From Burkholderiaceae bacterium (GTDB lineage: Bacteria; Pseudomonadota; Gammaproteobacteria; Burkholderiales; Burkholderiaceae_C): a stretch of DNA of 64,000 bases. Position numbers and translations under genes: made by a program. This document shows positions 15,246 through 23,583 of the stretch, in pieces. The notes under the pieces were generated by a model that did no database searches, was not told the origin of the DNA, and saw only the letters and a program-made list of their open reading frames with translations. Location of the stretch: assembly GCA_919902775.1 (NCBI GenBank), contig CAKKRJ010000003.1, positions 186,001-250,000 of the forward strand, written 5' to 3'. Numbering within the stretch: position 1 is the stretch's first letter; every line of letters begins with the position of its first letter.

Positions 15246-15675
15246 TTCAAGTTACACCCGTCATCCTCTGCGGTGGCTCTGGCACCCGCTTGTGGCCCCT
15301 GTCGCGCACCGGCTTTCCCAAACAGTTCTTGTGCCTCACGGGGGCGGAAAGTCTGTTTCAGCAAGCCGCACTGCGACTGACCAGTTTGGGCAACAGTGCC
15401 ATTCAGGTGGCTGCGCCACTCATCGTCACGGGGGAGGAGCATCGCTTCCTCGCATCTGAGCAACTGCGCGAAGCAGGCATTCCGCTGGGTGCCGCATTAC
15501 TGGAGCCCGTAGGCCGCAACACGGCCCCCGCACTGACACTGGCTGCGCTGGCTGCCATTGAAAACGGAGCTGATCCTGTGCTGGTCGTTACTCCGGCGGA
15601 TCAAACAGTGGTGGATGCTGCTGCCTTCACGGCCTCCACCCAAGCGGCCATCGAACAGGCCGCCCAAGGCTGTAC
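15242..15675 (+). pseudogene. manC: mannose-1-phosphate guanylyltransferase, N-terminal fragment
   Basis: About 145 residues match the N-terminus of ManC/CpsB (PVILCGGSGTRLWPLSRTGF, PKQFL, PVGRNTAPA, VTPADQ), including the pyrophosphorylase signature for nucleotide binding. The intact enzyme is about 470 residues. After QAAQGC near 15673 the sequence becomes the antisense of the DUF6088 gene, and the ORF runs on to 15907 only by chance. So the gene was cut at about 15675 by a rearrangement. It cannot make GDP-mannose. Confidence 0.8.
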
Positions 15676-15702
15676 CCTTCGGTCGCAAAGTCACCAAACG
15701 GG

Positions 15703-16215
15703 TCAAACACGGGCCAGATTCCGATGGTGCGCGATGACCAGCCGGGTCATGTCGCGCGGGGAGAGTTTGCCTGCACGTGTCAGTGCAACCAGGAGGTCAT
15801 CTGTTTTGTCGCTTTTGACCTCGTCGCCAGCCAGCTTCGTCACAGCTTTGGCCCAAAGGTCCGCAAAAGTTGGAGCAAACACAATGCCTTCGCGCTTGGC
15901 CAGTTGACGCACATAAATGGCGGTGGGGTCGCTGCGACGTCGCCGGGCTCGCTTGAGGTCTTGTGTTCGCTGGTGTTCCATTTTGGCCATGGCCTGCTCA
16001 AGCAACGCCTTTTGCCCCATCTGCTCAACCTTGTCGGGTTTGGCATAGACGCCGCGATCAAGTCGGGTGATCAGCCCCTTTTCGACCAAAGTTTTGAGTG
16101 CGGCAGAGACCTGGGTGGGGCTCCCGAAGTCATTGACGTCTGAGCGCAGCAGAACGCCATCCCGCCGTGGGCGTAGTGATTGCAAGATGCGTCCTTCGAT
16201 GTCCATGTGGTTCAT
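15703..16215 (-). CDS. orphan DUF6088/AbiEi-like protein (antitoxin type)
   Basis: A 170-residue protein, ATG at 16215. Residues 15-60 (DGVLLRSDVNDFGSPTQVSA, LKTLVEKGLITRLDRGVYAK) form a winged helix as in AbiEi/DUF6088 antitoxins of type IV toxin-antitoxin systems. A related, larger gene at 38230-39045 still has its AbiEii toxin downstream; here the downstream position is taken by the cut manC fragment, only about 28 bp away, so the toxin seems to have been lost. It might still regulate or neutralise the paralogous system. Confidence 0.75.
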   Translation of the reverse strand: MNHMDIEGRILQSLRPRRDGVLLRSDVNDFGSPTQVSAALKTLVEKGLITRLDRGVYAKPDKVEQMGQKALLEQAMAKMEHQRTQDLKRARRRRSDPTAIYVRQLAKREGIVFAPTFADLWAKAVTKLAGDEVKSDKTDDLLVALTRAGKLSPRDMTRLVIAHHRNLARV

Positions 16216-16736
16216 TGTATAGAACTAGAAAAGTCTATGCAAATCAATTATTTATGGAAACATTTATGCCGGTGTCATAAGCTCTTGTGGACGGCTCTTC
16301 ATATTCGCTGTGCCCACCATTTGCGGGGGGACAGATTTTTTCTGTCCCCCTTTTTCATGCCCGGAAAGCCCAGTATTTGCGGGCTCCCGTGTTTTTCCTT
16401 GTGGACGCGGCAGGGCACGTTTCTCCGATTTTTGACCTCAGAGTCCGAATTTCTCTCTTTTTTCTCTGTTGCCTTGTGGACGCGTCCATAAGCAAGAGCC
16501 AGTATTCATGCGGGTTCCAGCGATTGGGTTGGACGTTGCCATTGGCTAGGCATAGGGGAGTCGAACCGAGCAAACGTCGGCATCAGGCAGGAAGCCGACA
16601 TCAGTCAGCAGCGTTTGCCAGGCTGAAGTCGGCCAGAAGCGGTCGCCGGCATGCTCGTCCTGGAAGTCCGTTCTAGGGCGAACAGCGACTCAAGGCACGG
16701 TACTCCTTGCTCAGTGCACGCCTGAGGATCGGCAGA
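16216..16736. other. intergenic stretch holding hairpin element copy B
   Basis: 521 bp without a supported gene. It contains the promoter side of the DUF6088 gene, the tripartite hairpin element at 16326-16492, and about 240 bp with no recognisable coding or RNA feature. Short ORFs on both strands here have no ribosome binding site or motif. Confidence 0.6.
16326..16492 (+). repeat. tripartite hairpin element, copy B
   Basis: First hairpin GGGGGACAGA (16326-16335) with TCTGTCCCCC (16341-16350) and a T-tract; internal CTTGTGGACGCGG at 16398-16410, 72 bp from the left end; TTTCTCTCTTTTTTCTCT tract; second hairpin CTTGTGGA-CGCG-TCCATAAG at 16473-16492. Total length 167 bp, identical in length and internal spacing to the copy at 37251. 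Confidence 0.8.
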
Positions 16737-17165
16737 TCACCCTAAGGTCAGATCGACCACGATGTTGCCGCGCGTCGCGTTCGAATACGGGCACACCTGG
16801 TGCGCTGTATCCACCAAGTCCTGCGCCACCGCACGGTCCAGCCCCGGCAGGTTGATGGTCATCTGCACGGCAATGCCGAAGCCCTGGGAGATCGGGCCGA
16901 TGTCCACACTGGCTTCAATGCTGGCATCAGCAGGCACGGCTACCTTCTTCATGCCGGCCACATGCTTGAGTGCGCCCATGAAGCAGGCCGAGTAGCCCGC
17001 CGCAAACAGCTGCTCGGGGTTGGTCGCGCCGCCCATGCCACCCAGTTCCTTTGGTGGAGCGAGTTTCACATCAAGCAAGCCGTCGTCGGACACGGCGCGA
17101 CCATCGCGGCCTCCGGTCGTACGTGCCTTTGCGGTGTAGAGGACTTTGTCGAGTTTCGTGGTCAT
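16737..17165 (-). CDS. ohr: organic hydroperoxide resistance protein, Ohr family
   Basis: A 142-residue protein of normal Ohr length. It has the family pattern TAKARTTGGRDG-x-x-x-SDDG, the first redox Cys in AAGYSACFMGAL and the second in HQVCPYSNATRGN. Ohr is a cytoplasmic thiol peroxidase that reduces organic hydroperoxides using lipoylated partners. No OhrR repressor gene is adjacent; the gene behind it is a reductase remnant. Start at 17165 is followed upstream by a short GGAGAAATGAC segment that serves as ribosome binding site. Confidence 0.93.
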   Translation of the reverse strand: MTTKLDKVLYTAKARTTGGRDGRAVSDDGLLDVKLAPPKELGGMGGATNPEQLFAAGYSACFMGALKHVAGMKKVAVPADASIEASVDIGPISQGFGIAVQMTINLPGLDRAVAQDLVDTAHQVCPYSNATRGNIVVDLTLG

Positions 17166-17199
17166 GTCATTTCTCCATTTCAGGGGTTAAAAAATCGCT

Positions 17200-17485
17200 T
17201 CACGCCAGCAGCGCTGGCAAGCATTTCTGCAAAGCAGTTTTGTTCGTTGTAGCCTGGCCTGCCAGGGCGAATCCCAGCAGAGTGCCATCGTGGCCCACAA
17301 AGCGGGCATCCACCCCATCGGTGCTCGTCTCGATCTGCCACTGGCCTGCCACACCCGAGGCCGGTGGCGACACCACCACCGGCAGTGCCGGAGTTTTGAC
17401 GACCACCGGCATGGCCGGGTAGCGCAGGCAGGCCGAACTCGTGCATCGGCGCGCCCAGCACGACATGGCCATGTGGCTGCATCTC
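17200..17485 (-). pseudogene. rubredoxin-NAD(+) reductase remnant (C-terminal part)
   Basis: The reading ending at 17200 gives YPAMPVVVKTPALPVVV, then a short beta segment and GFALAGQATTNKTALQKCLP, the typical C-terminus of FAD-dependent rubredoxin reductases. Slightly upstream, in another frame (near 17470), AEMQPHGHV recalls the GDCAE-x-x-GHV segment of the same enzyme. So about 90 residues survive, with an internal frame break and loss of all of the FAD/NAD domains. It cannot function. Confidence 0.6.
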
Positions 17486-17634
17486 AGCGATCTAGCATCA
17501 TCCCGAACCATCTATGCGGCTTGCCCGGCTCCAGTGAACGCGGCGCTGAGCGCCGAATTCACTGATTTCAATGACCCCGGCGTGGACTGCGTGCATTCAC
17601 ACCGAAGTCATGCTGCCCGATGGCAGTGGTCAGT

Positions 17635-18066
17635 TCAGTAGGTGATGACCGGCATTTGGCCGGTGCGGATGGCTTCGGCCAGTTCGGTCTTGACCTGCTC
17701 GCGGGTCTTGCCCTGGGCCACCGGTTTAGCCGGGTAGCGGCCGGGGAAAAGTTCGTTGGCTTTCTTGCCGCTCTCTTGGTCGACCACGATGTCGCCGGTG
17801 CGGATGGCTTCGGCCAGCTCGGCTTTGACTTGCTCGCGGGTCTTACCTTCGACGACCGGTTTGGTCGGGTACAGGCCGGGGAAAAGTTCATTGGCTTTTT
17901 GGCCAGTTTCACCATTGACCACGATGTCGCCGGTGCGGATGGCTTCGGCCAATTCAGCCTTGACCTGTTCGCGGGTTTTGGGGGCCGAGGCATCAAAGGC
18001 CAGGGCATGGCCAGCGGACAGGGCTGCCACGGCAAGGGTCAGGGCGGAGAGGGTATAGCGGTTCAT
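17635..18066 (-). CDS. exported DUF4148 repeat protein
   Basis: A 143-residue protein from ATG 18066. Residues 1-23 are a signal peptide (MNRYTLSALTLAVAALSAGHALA). The mature part has three DUF4148 repeats of about 45 residues, each with KTREQVKAELAEAIRTG followed by ANELFPG-x-YP-x-KP. This suggests a small periplasmic or outer-membrane protein; its function is unknown in the family. It is divergent from a LysR gene, and an equivalent pair lies at 53622-55243, sharing intergenic sequence. Probably controlled by that LysR protein. Confidence 0.85.
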   Translation of the reverse strand: MNRYTLSALTLAVAALSAGHALAFDASAPKTREQVKAELAEAIRTGDIVVNGETGQKANELFPGLYPTKPVVEGKTREQVKAELAEAIRTGDIVVDQESGKKANELFPGRYPAKPVAQGKTREQVKTELAEAIRTGQMPVITY

Positions 18067-18151
18067 GATCGGTTTCCTTTCGGTTTCAAGAAACGGCCGG
18101 TCTGTCAACATGACGGAGCTTCTGGCCGGGTCGATGGACCTTCGTGTGGAA

Positions 18152-18240
18152 AGCACTGCATCGATGGGATGAACTTTAAAATTTCTGATTCGAGGGAAAA
18201 ACAGCCAATAAAACATTGGGTCATTTCCAAAAGAGAAATA
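18152..18240. promoter_or_regulatory. divergent promoter region with LysR operator, copy 1
   Basis: The block GCATCGATGGGATGAACTTT and the following AAAATTTCTG are nearly identical to 54193-54224 in the paralogous pair. A TTTC-N7-GAAA operator lies at 18224-18238 (TTTCCAAAAGAGAAA), 37 bp before the LysR start, the same place as its equivalent at 54260. Confidence 0.75.
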
Positions 18241-18275
18241 ATGCAAGCTCTTGAAGAGCCTGTAAGGAGCGCTGG

Positions 18276-19226
18276 ATGGACCGACTGCAGTCGATGCGTG
18301 TTTTTGAGAGCGTGGTGGACGAGGGCGGCTTTGCCGCTGCAGCGCGGGCGCTGGACATGTCGGCCCCCGTGGTCACCCGGCTCGTGGCCGACCTGGAAGA
18401 ACACTTGGGCACGAGGCTGTTGCAGCGCTCCACTCGGCGCCTCTCACTCACCGAGGCTGGCCAGCAATACCTCAGCCGCATACGCCACATCCTGCAGGAC
18501 ATCGATGAAGCCGATGCGATGGCGAGTTCGCACACCACCGAGATGGCCGGCGTGCTGCGAATCCAAGCGCCGCCCCTGCTGGCCACCTATGTTGTCGCGC
18601 CTTTGCTGGGCCGCTTTCGCAGCCAGTACCCTGCGGTGCGGATCGAGCTGCATGTGTCGCCCGTGGCCGAGCCAGCCATTGAGGACTTCGACATCACCTT
18701 GCTCGGCACCGATGACAACTTCGACGCTGACATCGTGGCGCGCAAGGTCATCGAGTCAGAAGCTTTCCTGGTCGCTTCGCCGGCTTACCTGCAGCGCCGG
18801 GGGGAGCCACGCAGGCCAGCGGAGCTGGCGCACCATGATTGCCTGAGATTGAAATCGCCCCAAACCCGACCACGCATTTGGCGTTTGTGGAGTCCTCAAC
18901 GAGAAGAACAATGGCAGGAGGTGGAAGTTCAGCCTGTTTTGTTGTCCAACCACATGGACACGCTGTTGCGCGCTGCGCTTGATGGCGCCGGCATCATGTC
19001 TTTGCCCTTGGATATCGCGGCACCTTACCTCTCACAAGGCACTTTGGTTCGGGTGCTCTCTCCCTGGATCACAGGGCGGCTGGCCTTGTATGCGGCATTG
19101 CCGAGCCGTAAGTTCATTCCCGACCGGACACGGGTTTTTCTGGAGTATCTGATCGAGCAAACAAAGCTTCAGACCGACAAGGCCTTGAAGGCATTCACTT
19201 CAACGAAAGCGGATTCCGTTGGTTGA
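18276..19226 (+). CDS. LysR family transcriptional regulator
   Basis: A 316-residue protein with a strong GTAAGGAGCG ribosome binding site. Residues 1-60 are the LysR winged helix (MRVFESVVDEGGFAAAARAL, VTRLVADLEEHLGTRLLQRS), and residues 90-300 the periplasmic-binding-like effector domain. It is a close paralogue of the 54311 regulator, nearly identical over the first 70 residues. Divergent from a DUF4148 gene that it probably controls. Ligand unknown. Confidence 0.92.
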   Translation: MDRLQSMRVFESVVDEGGFAAAARALDMSAPVVTRLVADLEEHLGTRLLQRSTRRLSLTEAGQQYLSRIRHILQDIDEADAMASSHTTEMAGVLRIQAPPLLATYVVAPLLGRFRSQYPAVRIELHVSPVAEPAIEDFDITLLGTDDNFDADIVARKVIESEAFLVASPAYLQRRGEPRRPAELAHHDCLRLKSPQTRPRIWRLWSPQREEQWQEVEVQPVLLSNHMDTLLRAALDGAGIMSLPLDIAAPYLSQGTLVRVLSPWITGRLALYAALPSRKFIPDRTRVFLEYLIEQTKLQTDKALKAFTSTKADSVG

Positions 19227-19326
19227 GCCACCGACGCACGCGGGCCGCGGTTCAGCCTGAAATTTTCAGATGCCTTCAAATGGAGAAAGCGTGTCGATGG
19301 ACGCCTGCAGACTGACCATCGACGCG

Positions 19327-19920
19327 CTAGGTCGGTTCCATCACACGGGTTTGGAGTGCGTTTTTCATGAATGCGGCGGCTTGGTTGCTCAATCGGGGCA
19401 AATGGGCAATCTGGTCTTGCTCGATGTGCTGCAGCACCATTTCGTTGATTCCACCAATCAGCCCAGTGGCCAGCCATTGCGGGATCGGAGTTGAGCGATG
19501 GTTGGCGGCGGCCGCCAGAAGTACCCCCGCTAGTCTTTCCATTGCCAAGCGCCTGGCGACCAGCCCAGCAGGTCCAAGCGCAAGGATCTCCACAAACAAC
19601 GCGCGCAGTAGCAAGGGATTGGCGGCCAAGGTCTCCAGATAGAGCCTGATGGTCAGATCAATCTGCGAACTCCAATCTCGCTTGGGATCGATGCTGGCAC
19701 GCAGCGTGGCCTCGATCTTTTGCGCAGAGTGGTTGAACAGCGCGATCAGGCAGTCGGTCTTGTCCTTGAAGTATTGGTAGAAGGTCCTCTTGGACACATT
19801 CGCCTCGCGAACGATGTCTGAAGTCGTGAGTTGCGCGTACCCGTGAGCAGTGACCGCGCGTGCCATTCCCTCCAGCAACCGGGTGCGGTGTTCATCGTCA
19901 GGGATCTGTGGTCGGCTCAT
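19327..19920 (-). CDS. TetR family repressor of the efflux operon
   Basis: A 197-residue protein. Residues 13-58 form the TetR helix-turn-helix (LLEGMARAVTAHGYAQLTTS, DIVREANVSKRTFYQYFKDK), and the C-terminal helices form a ligand-binding domain. It is divergent from the outer-membrane factor gene at 20014; two GGTAC-type palindromes lie in the intergenic region, one overlapping a sigma-70 promoter. It is likely to repress the export operon and itself until a substrate binds. Confidence 0.92.
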   Translation of the reverse strand: MSRPQIPDDEHRTRLLEGMARAVTAHGYAQLTTSDIVREANVSKRTFYQYFKDKTDCLIALFNHSAQKIEATLRASIDPKRDWSSQIDLTIRLYLETLAANPLLLRALFVEILALGPAGLVARRLAMERLAGVLLAAAANHRSTPIPQWLATGLIGGINEMVLQHIEQDQIAHLPRLSNQAAAFMKNALQTRVMEPT

Positions 19921-19939
19921 GGTTCGAGTATCTCATGCT

Positions 19940-19998
19940 CGGTACTTGACAGTACCGAAAATCGGCGTAGAATTTTGATTATGGTACCGATTAGTACC
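19940..19998 (+). promoter_or_regulatory. sigma-70 promoter with two TetR operators
   Basis: Operator 1 is CGGTACT-TGAC-AGTACCG at 19940-19957, and operator 2 is GGTAC-N6-GTACC at 19983-19998. TTGACA (19946-19951) and TAGAAT (19968-19973) form a near-consensus promoter with a 16-bp spacer, and operator 1 covers its -35 box. It drives the efflux operon starting at 20014. Confidence 0.8.
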
Positions 19999-20013
19999 GA
20001 ACTAGAGAATGCC

Positions 20014-21432
20014 ATGTTGAATCAACAAAATCGATTGCTTGCCAGGCTGACACTCAGTGCCTTGATGGGGGTGGCAGCTTGCCTTCCCACGCTGACACAT
20101 GCCGAAGCTCTCAACTTCGAAGAAGCCGCCCATCGACTGCAAGCCAATTCAGATCGCCTGGCAATGACTCGCTTTTCTGTTGAGAGCGCACAATTAAAAG
20201 AGCAGGCCACTCGGCATCTGGGTGGTCCCGTGGTGACCGCAGGAGCTGCGGCTTTCCGCTTCCAGGGCGCCGTACAGGGCATTGATCTGACCCCCCTGAC
20301 GCACACGATCGGTTCGTCGATTGCAGCGTTGCCGGCGCCGCTGGCGGCCGGTCTGACACGCCTGCCGCCACTTCCGAACAGCCTCGATCTGAGCACGCAG
20401 CGCAGTGGCAATACCTCATCAGTCTCGGCCATATTGCCGATCTACACCGGGGGCGCCACCACGGCAATCAAACAGGCCTTGCAAGCCAAAACCGAAGAGG
20501 CCCGGGCAGACGGCCGCCAGGTACAACAGGAAGTGTTCAATGAGTTCGTGCAGCGCTACTTCGGCGCCCAACTGGCTGAACGCGTCGCCGGATTGCGTGA
20601 AGTGGCCTACCGAACCGTCTCGGAGCATGACGCCGCCACGCAGCGAATGCTGGAAGCAGGTCTTGTCGCACAGGTCGAGCGACTACAGGCTCGCGCAGCG
20701 ATGGAGGATGCCAAGCGTAACGCCCTGAAGGCCCGGGATGACGCTGAATTAGCCTCGACGGCGTTGGCCAGAACCCTTCGCAACAATGAGCGGATTCAAC
20801 CGATGAGCCCGCTGTTCGTGATCAGTTCGCCGATCGAGCCGCTCGGCTACTTCACTGACGCGGCCCTGGAACGTCACCCGGGATTGGCCAAGGTGGCTGC
20901 CAAGAAGCGTGAAGCCGAGCAAATTCATGCGCTGGAAGAGTCTCAGAAGAAGCCTGCGGTGTTCGCCTTTGGCCAACGCCAACTGCGCTCCTCGGACCAG
21001 GCCAATTGGGTTGTGGGCGTCGGGGTCAGCTGGAGGTTGTGGGGTGGCGTGGACCGCTCCTTAATGAGCGAAGCCTCTCACCGGCTCATCGAGATGGCGG
21101 ACAGCCAGGACAAGCAAGCCCGAAATGACATTGCCTTGCTGGTCGAGAAACGTTGGATGGCCGTCGACCAAACCCGGCGCCAGTTCCTTGCGCTGACCCC
21201 GAGTCTGGAGTTGGCCAATGCAGTCCTCCAACTCAAGACCAAGGGCCAGAAGGCGGGTACCAACTCCACGCTGGAACTGATCGACGCCGAAGTGAACCTG
21301 GCCAAAGCCAAAACGGAACAGGCGCAAGCGGCTTACGACTATGTCAAGGCGCTCGCCGATCTCCTTGAAGTGTCTGGCCTGTCCGATCAATTCGGCAGTT
21401 ACATGGCTCGTGCCGATCTGAAAGTGCAATGA
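20014..21432 (+). CDS. TolC-type outer-membrane efflux factor
   Basis: A 472-residue protein. Residues 1-30 are a signal peptide ending in THAEA. The rest shows the two repeated long helical hairpins of TolC proteins, with a beta strand near residue 120-150 and coiled-coil Gln/Ala/Glu-rich stretches, ending in an amphipathic segment LELIDAEVNLAKAKTEQAQA. It would form the outer-membrane channel of the export system encoded by the following genes; it is separated from the adaptor gene by one base. Confidence 0.85.
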   Translation: MLNQQNRLLARLTLSALMGVAACLPTLTHAEALNFEEAAHRLQANSDRLAMTRFSVESAQLKEQATRHLGGPVVTAGAAAFRFQGAVQGIDLTPLTHTIGSSIAALPAPLAAGLTRLPPLPNSLDLSTQRSGNTSSVSAILPIYTGGATTAIKQALQAKTEEARADGRQVQQEVFNEFVQRYFGAQLAERVAGLREVAYRTVSEHDAATQRMLEAGLVAQVERLQARAAMEDAKRNALKARDDAELASTALARTLRNNERIQPMSPLFVISSPIEPLGYFTDAALERHPGLAKVAAKKREAEQIHALEESQKKPAVFAFGQRQLRSSDQANWVVGVGVSWRLWGGVDRSLMSEASHRLIEMADSQDKQARNDIALLVEKRWMAVDQTRRQFLALTPSLELANAVLQLKTKGQKAGTNSTLELIDAEVNLAKAKTEQAQAAYDYVKALADLLEVSGLSDQFGSYMARADLKVQ

Positions 21433-21433
21433 G

Positions 21434-22402
21434 ATGAACAAGAAACTACCCATCACTCTGGCCATCATCGGCGCAGTCACCGTTCTCAGCGTGGGCCTAT
21501 GGAAGGCCCAACAGCCTGGCGCCGAGGCGTTCCAGGGGCAAATGGAGGTTCAGGAAGTAGACGTCGCTTCCAAGGTCAGTGCCCGGATCGCGGACATCTT
21601 GGTCAAGGAAGGGGATGTCATCACGGTCGGCTCGCCGCTGATTCGCCTGGACAGTCCTGAGGTGACCGCAAAACTGGCGCAGGCCACTGCGGCCCAGGAG
21701 GCTGCGCAGGCCACCGCGGCCAAGGCACAAAATGGCGCCCGCCCCCAGGAGGTGGAAATCGCCCGTCTGAACTGGCAGCGCGCATTGGCGGCGGCGGACC
21801 TGGCACAGGCGTCGTTCAAGCGGATCGAAGGATTGGCCAGGGACGGCTTGATCGCTGCGCAAAAGCGCGACGAGGCCGAAGCCAATTTCAAGACAGCCCG
21901 CGATCAAGCCCTGGCTGCACAGGCCCAATACGAGATGGCTCGCGCCGGGGCCCGTGCCGAGGACAAGCAAGCTGCCGCCGCACAGGCGCGTCAATTGGCT
22001 GGAGTCGTAGCTGAAGTCCAGGCGGCCAAGGCCGAGACGGAACTCAAGAGCCCAGTGGCCGGCGAAGTCGTCAAGGTGCTGGGGCGCGTGGGTGAAATTT
22101 CGCCCCAAGGCGTCCCCGTGGTCACGGTTGCCAACATGGCAGATCAGTGGGTGGTGCTCAACGTGCGCGAAGACAAACTCGACAAGTTCGCCGTCGGCAA
22201 AGAATTCGATGCCACCTTGCCTGCCCTGAAAGGCCGTAAGGTTCGCTTCAAGGTCTACCGGGCAGCAGTCCTGCCTGATTTCGCCACGTGGCGTGCCACC
22301 AGGTCCGATCAGGGTTTTGACATCAAGACCTTCGAGGTGCGTGCCCGTCCGACCCAAATGATCGAGGGCGTTCGCCCAGGCATGTCCGTGCTGGTCGAGT
22401 GA
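21434..22402 (+). CDS. HlyD-type periplasmic adaptor protein
   Basis: A 322-residue protein with an N-terminal membrane anchor (residues 6-24), a lipoyl half (VSARIADILVKEGDVITVGS), an Ala-rich coiled-coil hairpin (about residues 75-185), the second lipoyl half (ELKSPVAGEVVKVLGRVGE), and a beta-barrel domain. This is the usual build of membrane fusion proteins of the YhiI/EmrA type. It links the ABC-2 permeases to the outer-membrane factor encoded just upstream. Confidence 0.9.
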   Translation: MNKKLPITLAIIGAVTVLSVGLWKAQQPGAEAFQGQMEVQEVDVASKVSARIADILVKEGDVITVGSPLIRLDSPEVTAKLAQATAAQEAAQATAAKAQNGARPQEVEIARLNWQRALAAADLAQASFKRIEGLARDGLIAAQKRDEAEANFKTARDQALAAQAQYEMARAGARAEDKQAAAAQARQLAGVVAEVQAAKAETELKSPVAGEVVKVLGRVGEISPQGVPVVTVANMADQWVVLNVREDKLDKFAVGKEFDATLPALKGRKVRFKVYRAAVLPDFATWRATRSDQGFDIKTFEVRARPTQMIEGVRPGMSVLVE

Positions 22403-22409
22403 ATTGACC

Positions 22410-23582
22410 ATGCGCCACTTCTTCAACAGCACTAGGCGGGAGGCCCGTCGCCTTGGTCAAAGTCCCTGGGACTTGGCGATGGTGACTTGGGTGCCTGTAT
22501 TGGCCGTGGTGTTGGTCGTTTGGATATTCTCCAGCGCCATCCCCAGGAACCTACCTGTTGGCGTGATGGATGAAGACCATTCCGCGCTATCGCGACAACT
22601 GGTCCGCATGCTCAACGCCTCGCCTGGCATGCAAGTGGTGGACGAATTCGACAGCGAGTCCACGGCCCAACTTGCCCTAAGAGAGGTGCGGGTCTACGGG
22701 ATGATCAACATCCCCAGGGACTTCGAGAGAGACATCAAGCGCGGGATAAAGGCGGAGGTCATTCTGCGTCACAACGCTCAGTTCGCCACGCATTCGAGTC
22801 TGCTGCAGCGGGATGTACGCACGGTGGTTGGGACCTTGGCCGCCGGCATCGAAATGTCTGCTCGAAACAAGCGAGGTGAATCGGCCCAACAGGCCAAGGT
22901 CAGCTTTAACCCGATCCAAATCCAATCGATCGCACTGTTCAACGGGTCTGGCAACTACGAAAAGTACCTGACTGCCGCCGCGATCCCCGCCATCCTTCAC
23001 ATCCTCGCGATGACGGCTGGGGCTTGGGCGGTCGGCCGTGAATTCAGGGACAGGACGCTGGGGCAGTGGCTGCAGCACGGGGGGCCGCGGGCCGTCGGAG
23101 CAGCCTTGCTGGGCAAGCTGGCGATTCCCTGGGTGACCCTGACCAGCGTGGGCGCCGCGGCGCTCTGGTACATCACGACCGGGCGTGGCTGGGACATCCC
23201 TGGGAGCCTTCTCTGGATCTTCTTGGCCATGACCTTACTGATGGCGCTATCGCTGGCCGCGGGTGCAGCGGCGGCCACTCTGACCAAGTCCTTGCGCACT
23301 GCGTTGTCCGTCACGGGGCTTTTGACCGCCCCGGCATTCGCGTTCAGCGGTATGAGTTTCCCGCTGAGTGCGATGCCTGACAGTGCTCGGATGTGGGCGA
23401 CCTCCATGCCGTTCACCCACTACATCCGATTGCAGACCGAGCAATTGCTGATGGGCTTAACCTTCGGCGCGAGTGCCGCCACACCTGCTGTATTCCTGCT
23501 GGCCACCCTCGGGTTGCTCGGGCTGGCGGCCTTGGGCTTGGTCCAGGCTCGCGACAAGCCATCGACCTGGGGAGCGCGTTGA
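22410..23582 (+). CDS. ABC-2 type transporter permease
   Basis: A 390-residue protein; ATG 22410 lies seven bases after the previous stop. One N-terminal helix (about residues 25-45), a large periplasmic domain (residues 45-185, PVGVMDEDHSALSRQLVRML), then five helices. This is the YhhJ-like ABC-2 export architecture. It resembles the next gene in layout and both contain VxDxDHSALSR. No ATP-binding domain is fused, and no ATPase gene is in the operon. Confidence 0.88.
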   Translation: MRHFFNSTRREARRLGQSPWDLAMVTWVPVLAVVLVVWIFSSAIPRNLPVGVMDEDHSALSRQLVRMLNASPGMQVVDEFDSESTAQLALREVRVYGMINIPRDFERDIKRGIKAEVILRHNAQFATHSSLLQRDVRTVVGTLAAGIEMSARNKRGESAQQAKVSFNPIQIQSIALFNGSGNYEKYLTAAAIPAILHILAMTAGAWAVGREFRDRTLGQWLQHGGPRAVGAALLGKLAIPWVTLTSVGAAALWYITTGRGWDIPGSLLWIFLAMTLLMALSLAAGAAAATLTKSLRTALSVTGLLTAPAFAFSGMSFPLSAMPDSARMWATSMPFTHYIRLQTEQLLMGLTFGASAATPAVFLLATLGLLGLAALGLVQARDKPSTWGAR

Positions 23583-23583
23583 C

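Noticed and set aside
16493-16736. Possible tRNA or small RNA gene
   Set aside because: No cloverleaf with a T-loop/acceptor pairing could be drawn, and no terminator follows.
17620-18275. Plus-strand ORF leading into the LysR region
   Set aside because: Repetitive shadow of the DUF4148 repeats on the minus strand; the LysR start at 18276 is in a different frame.
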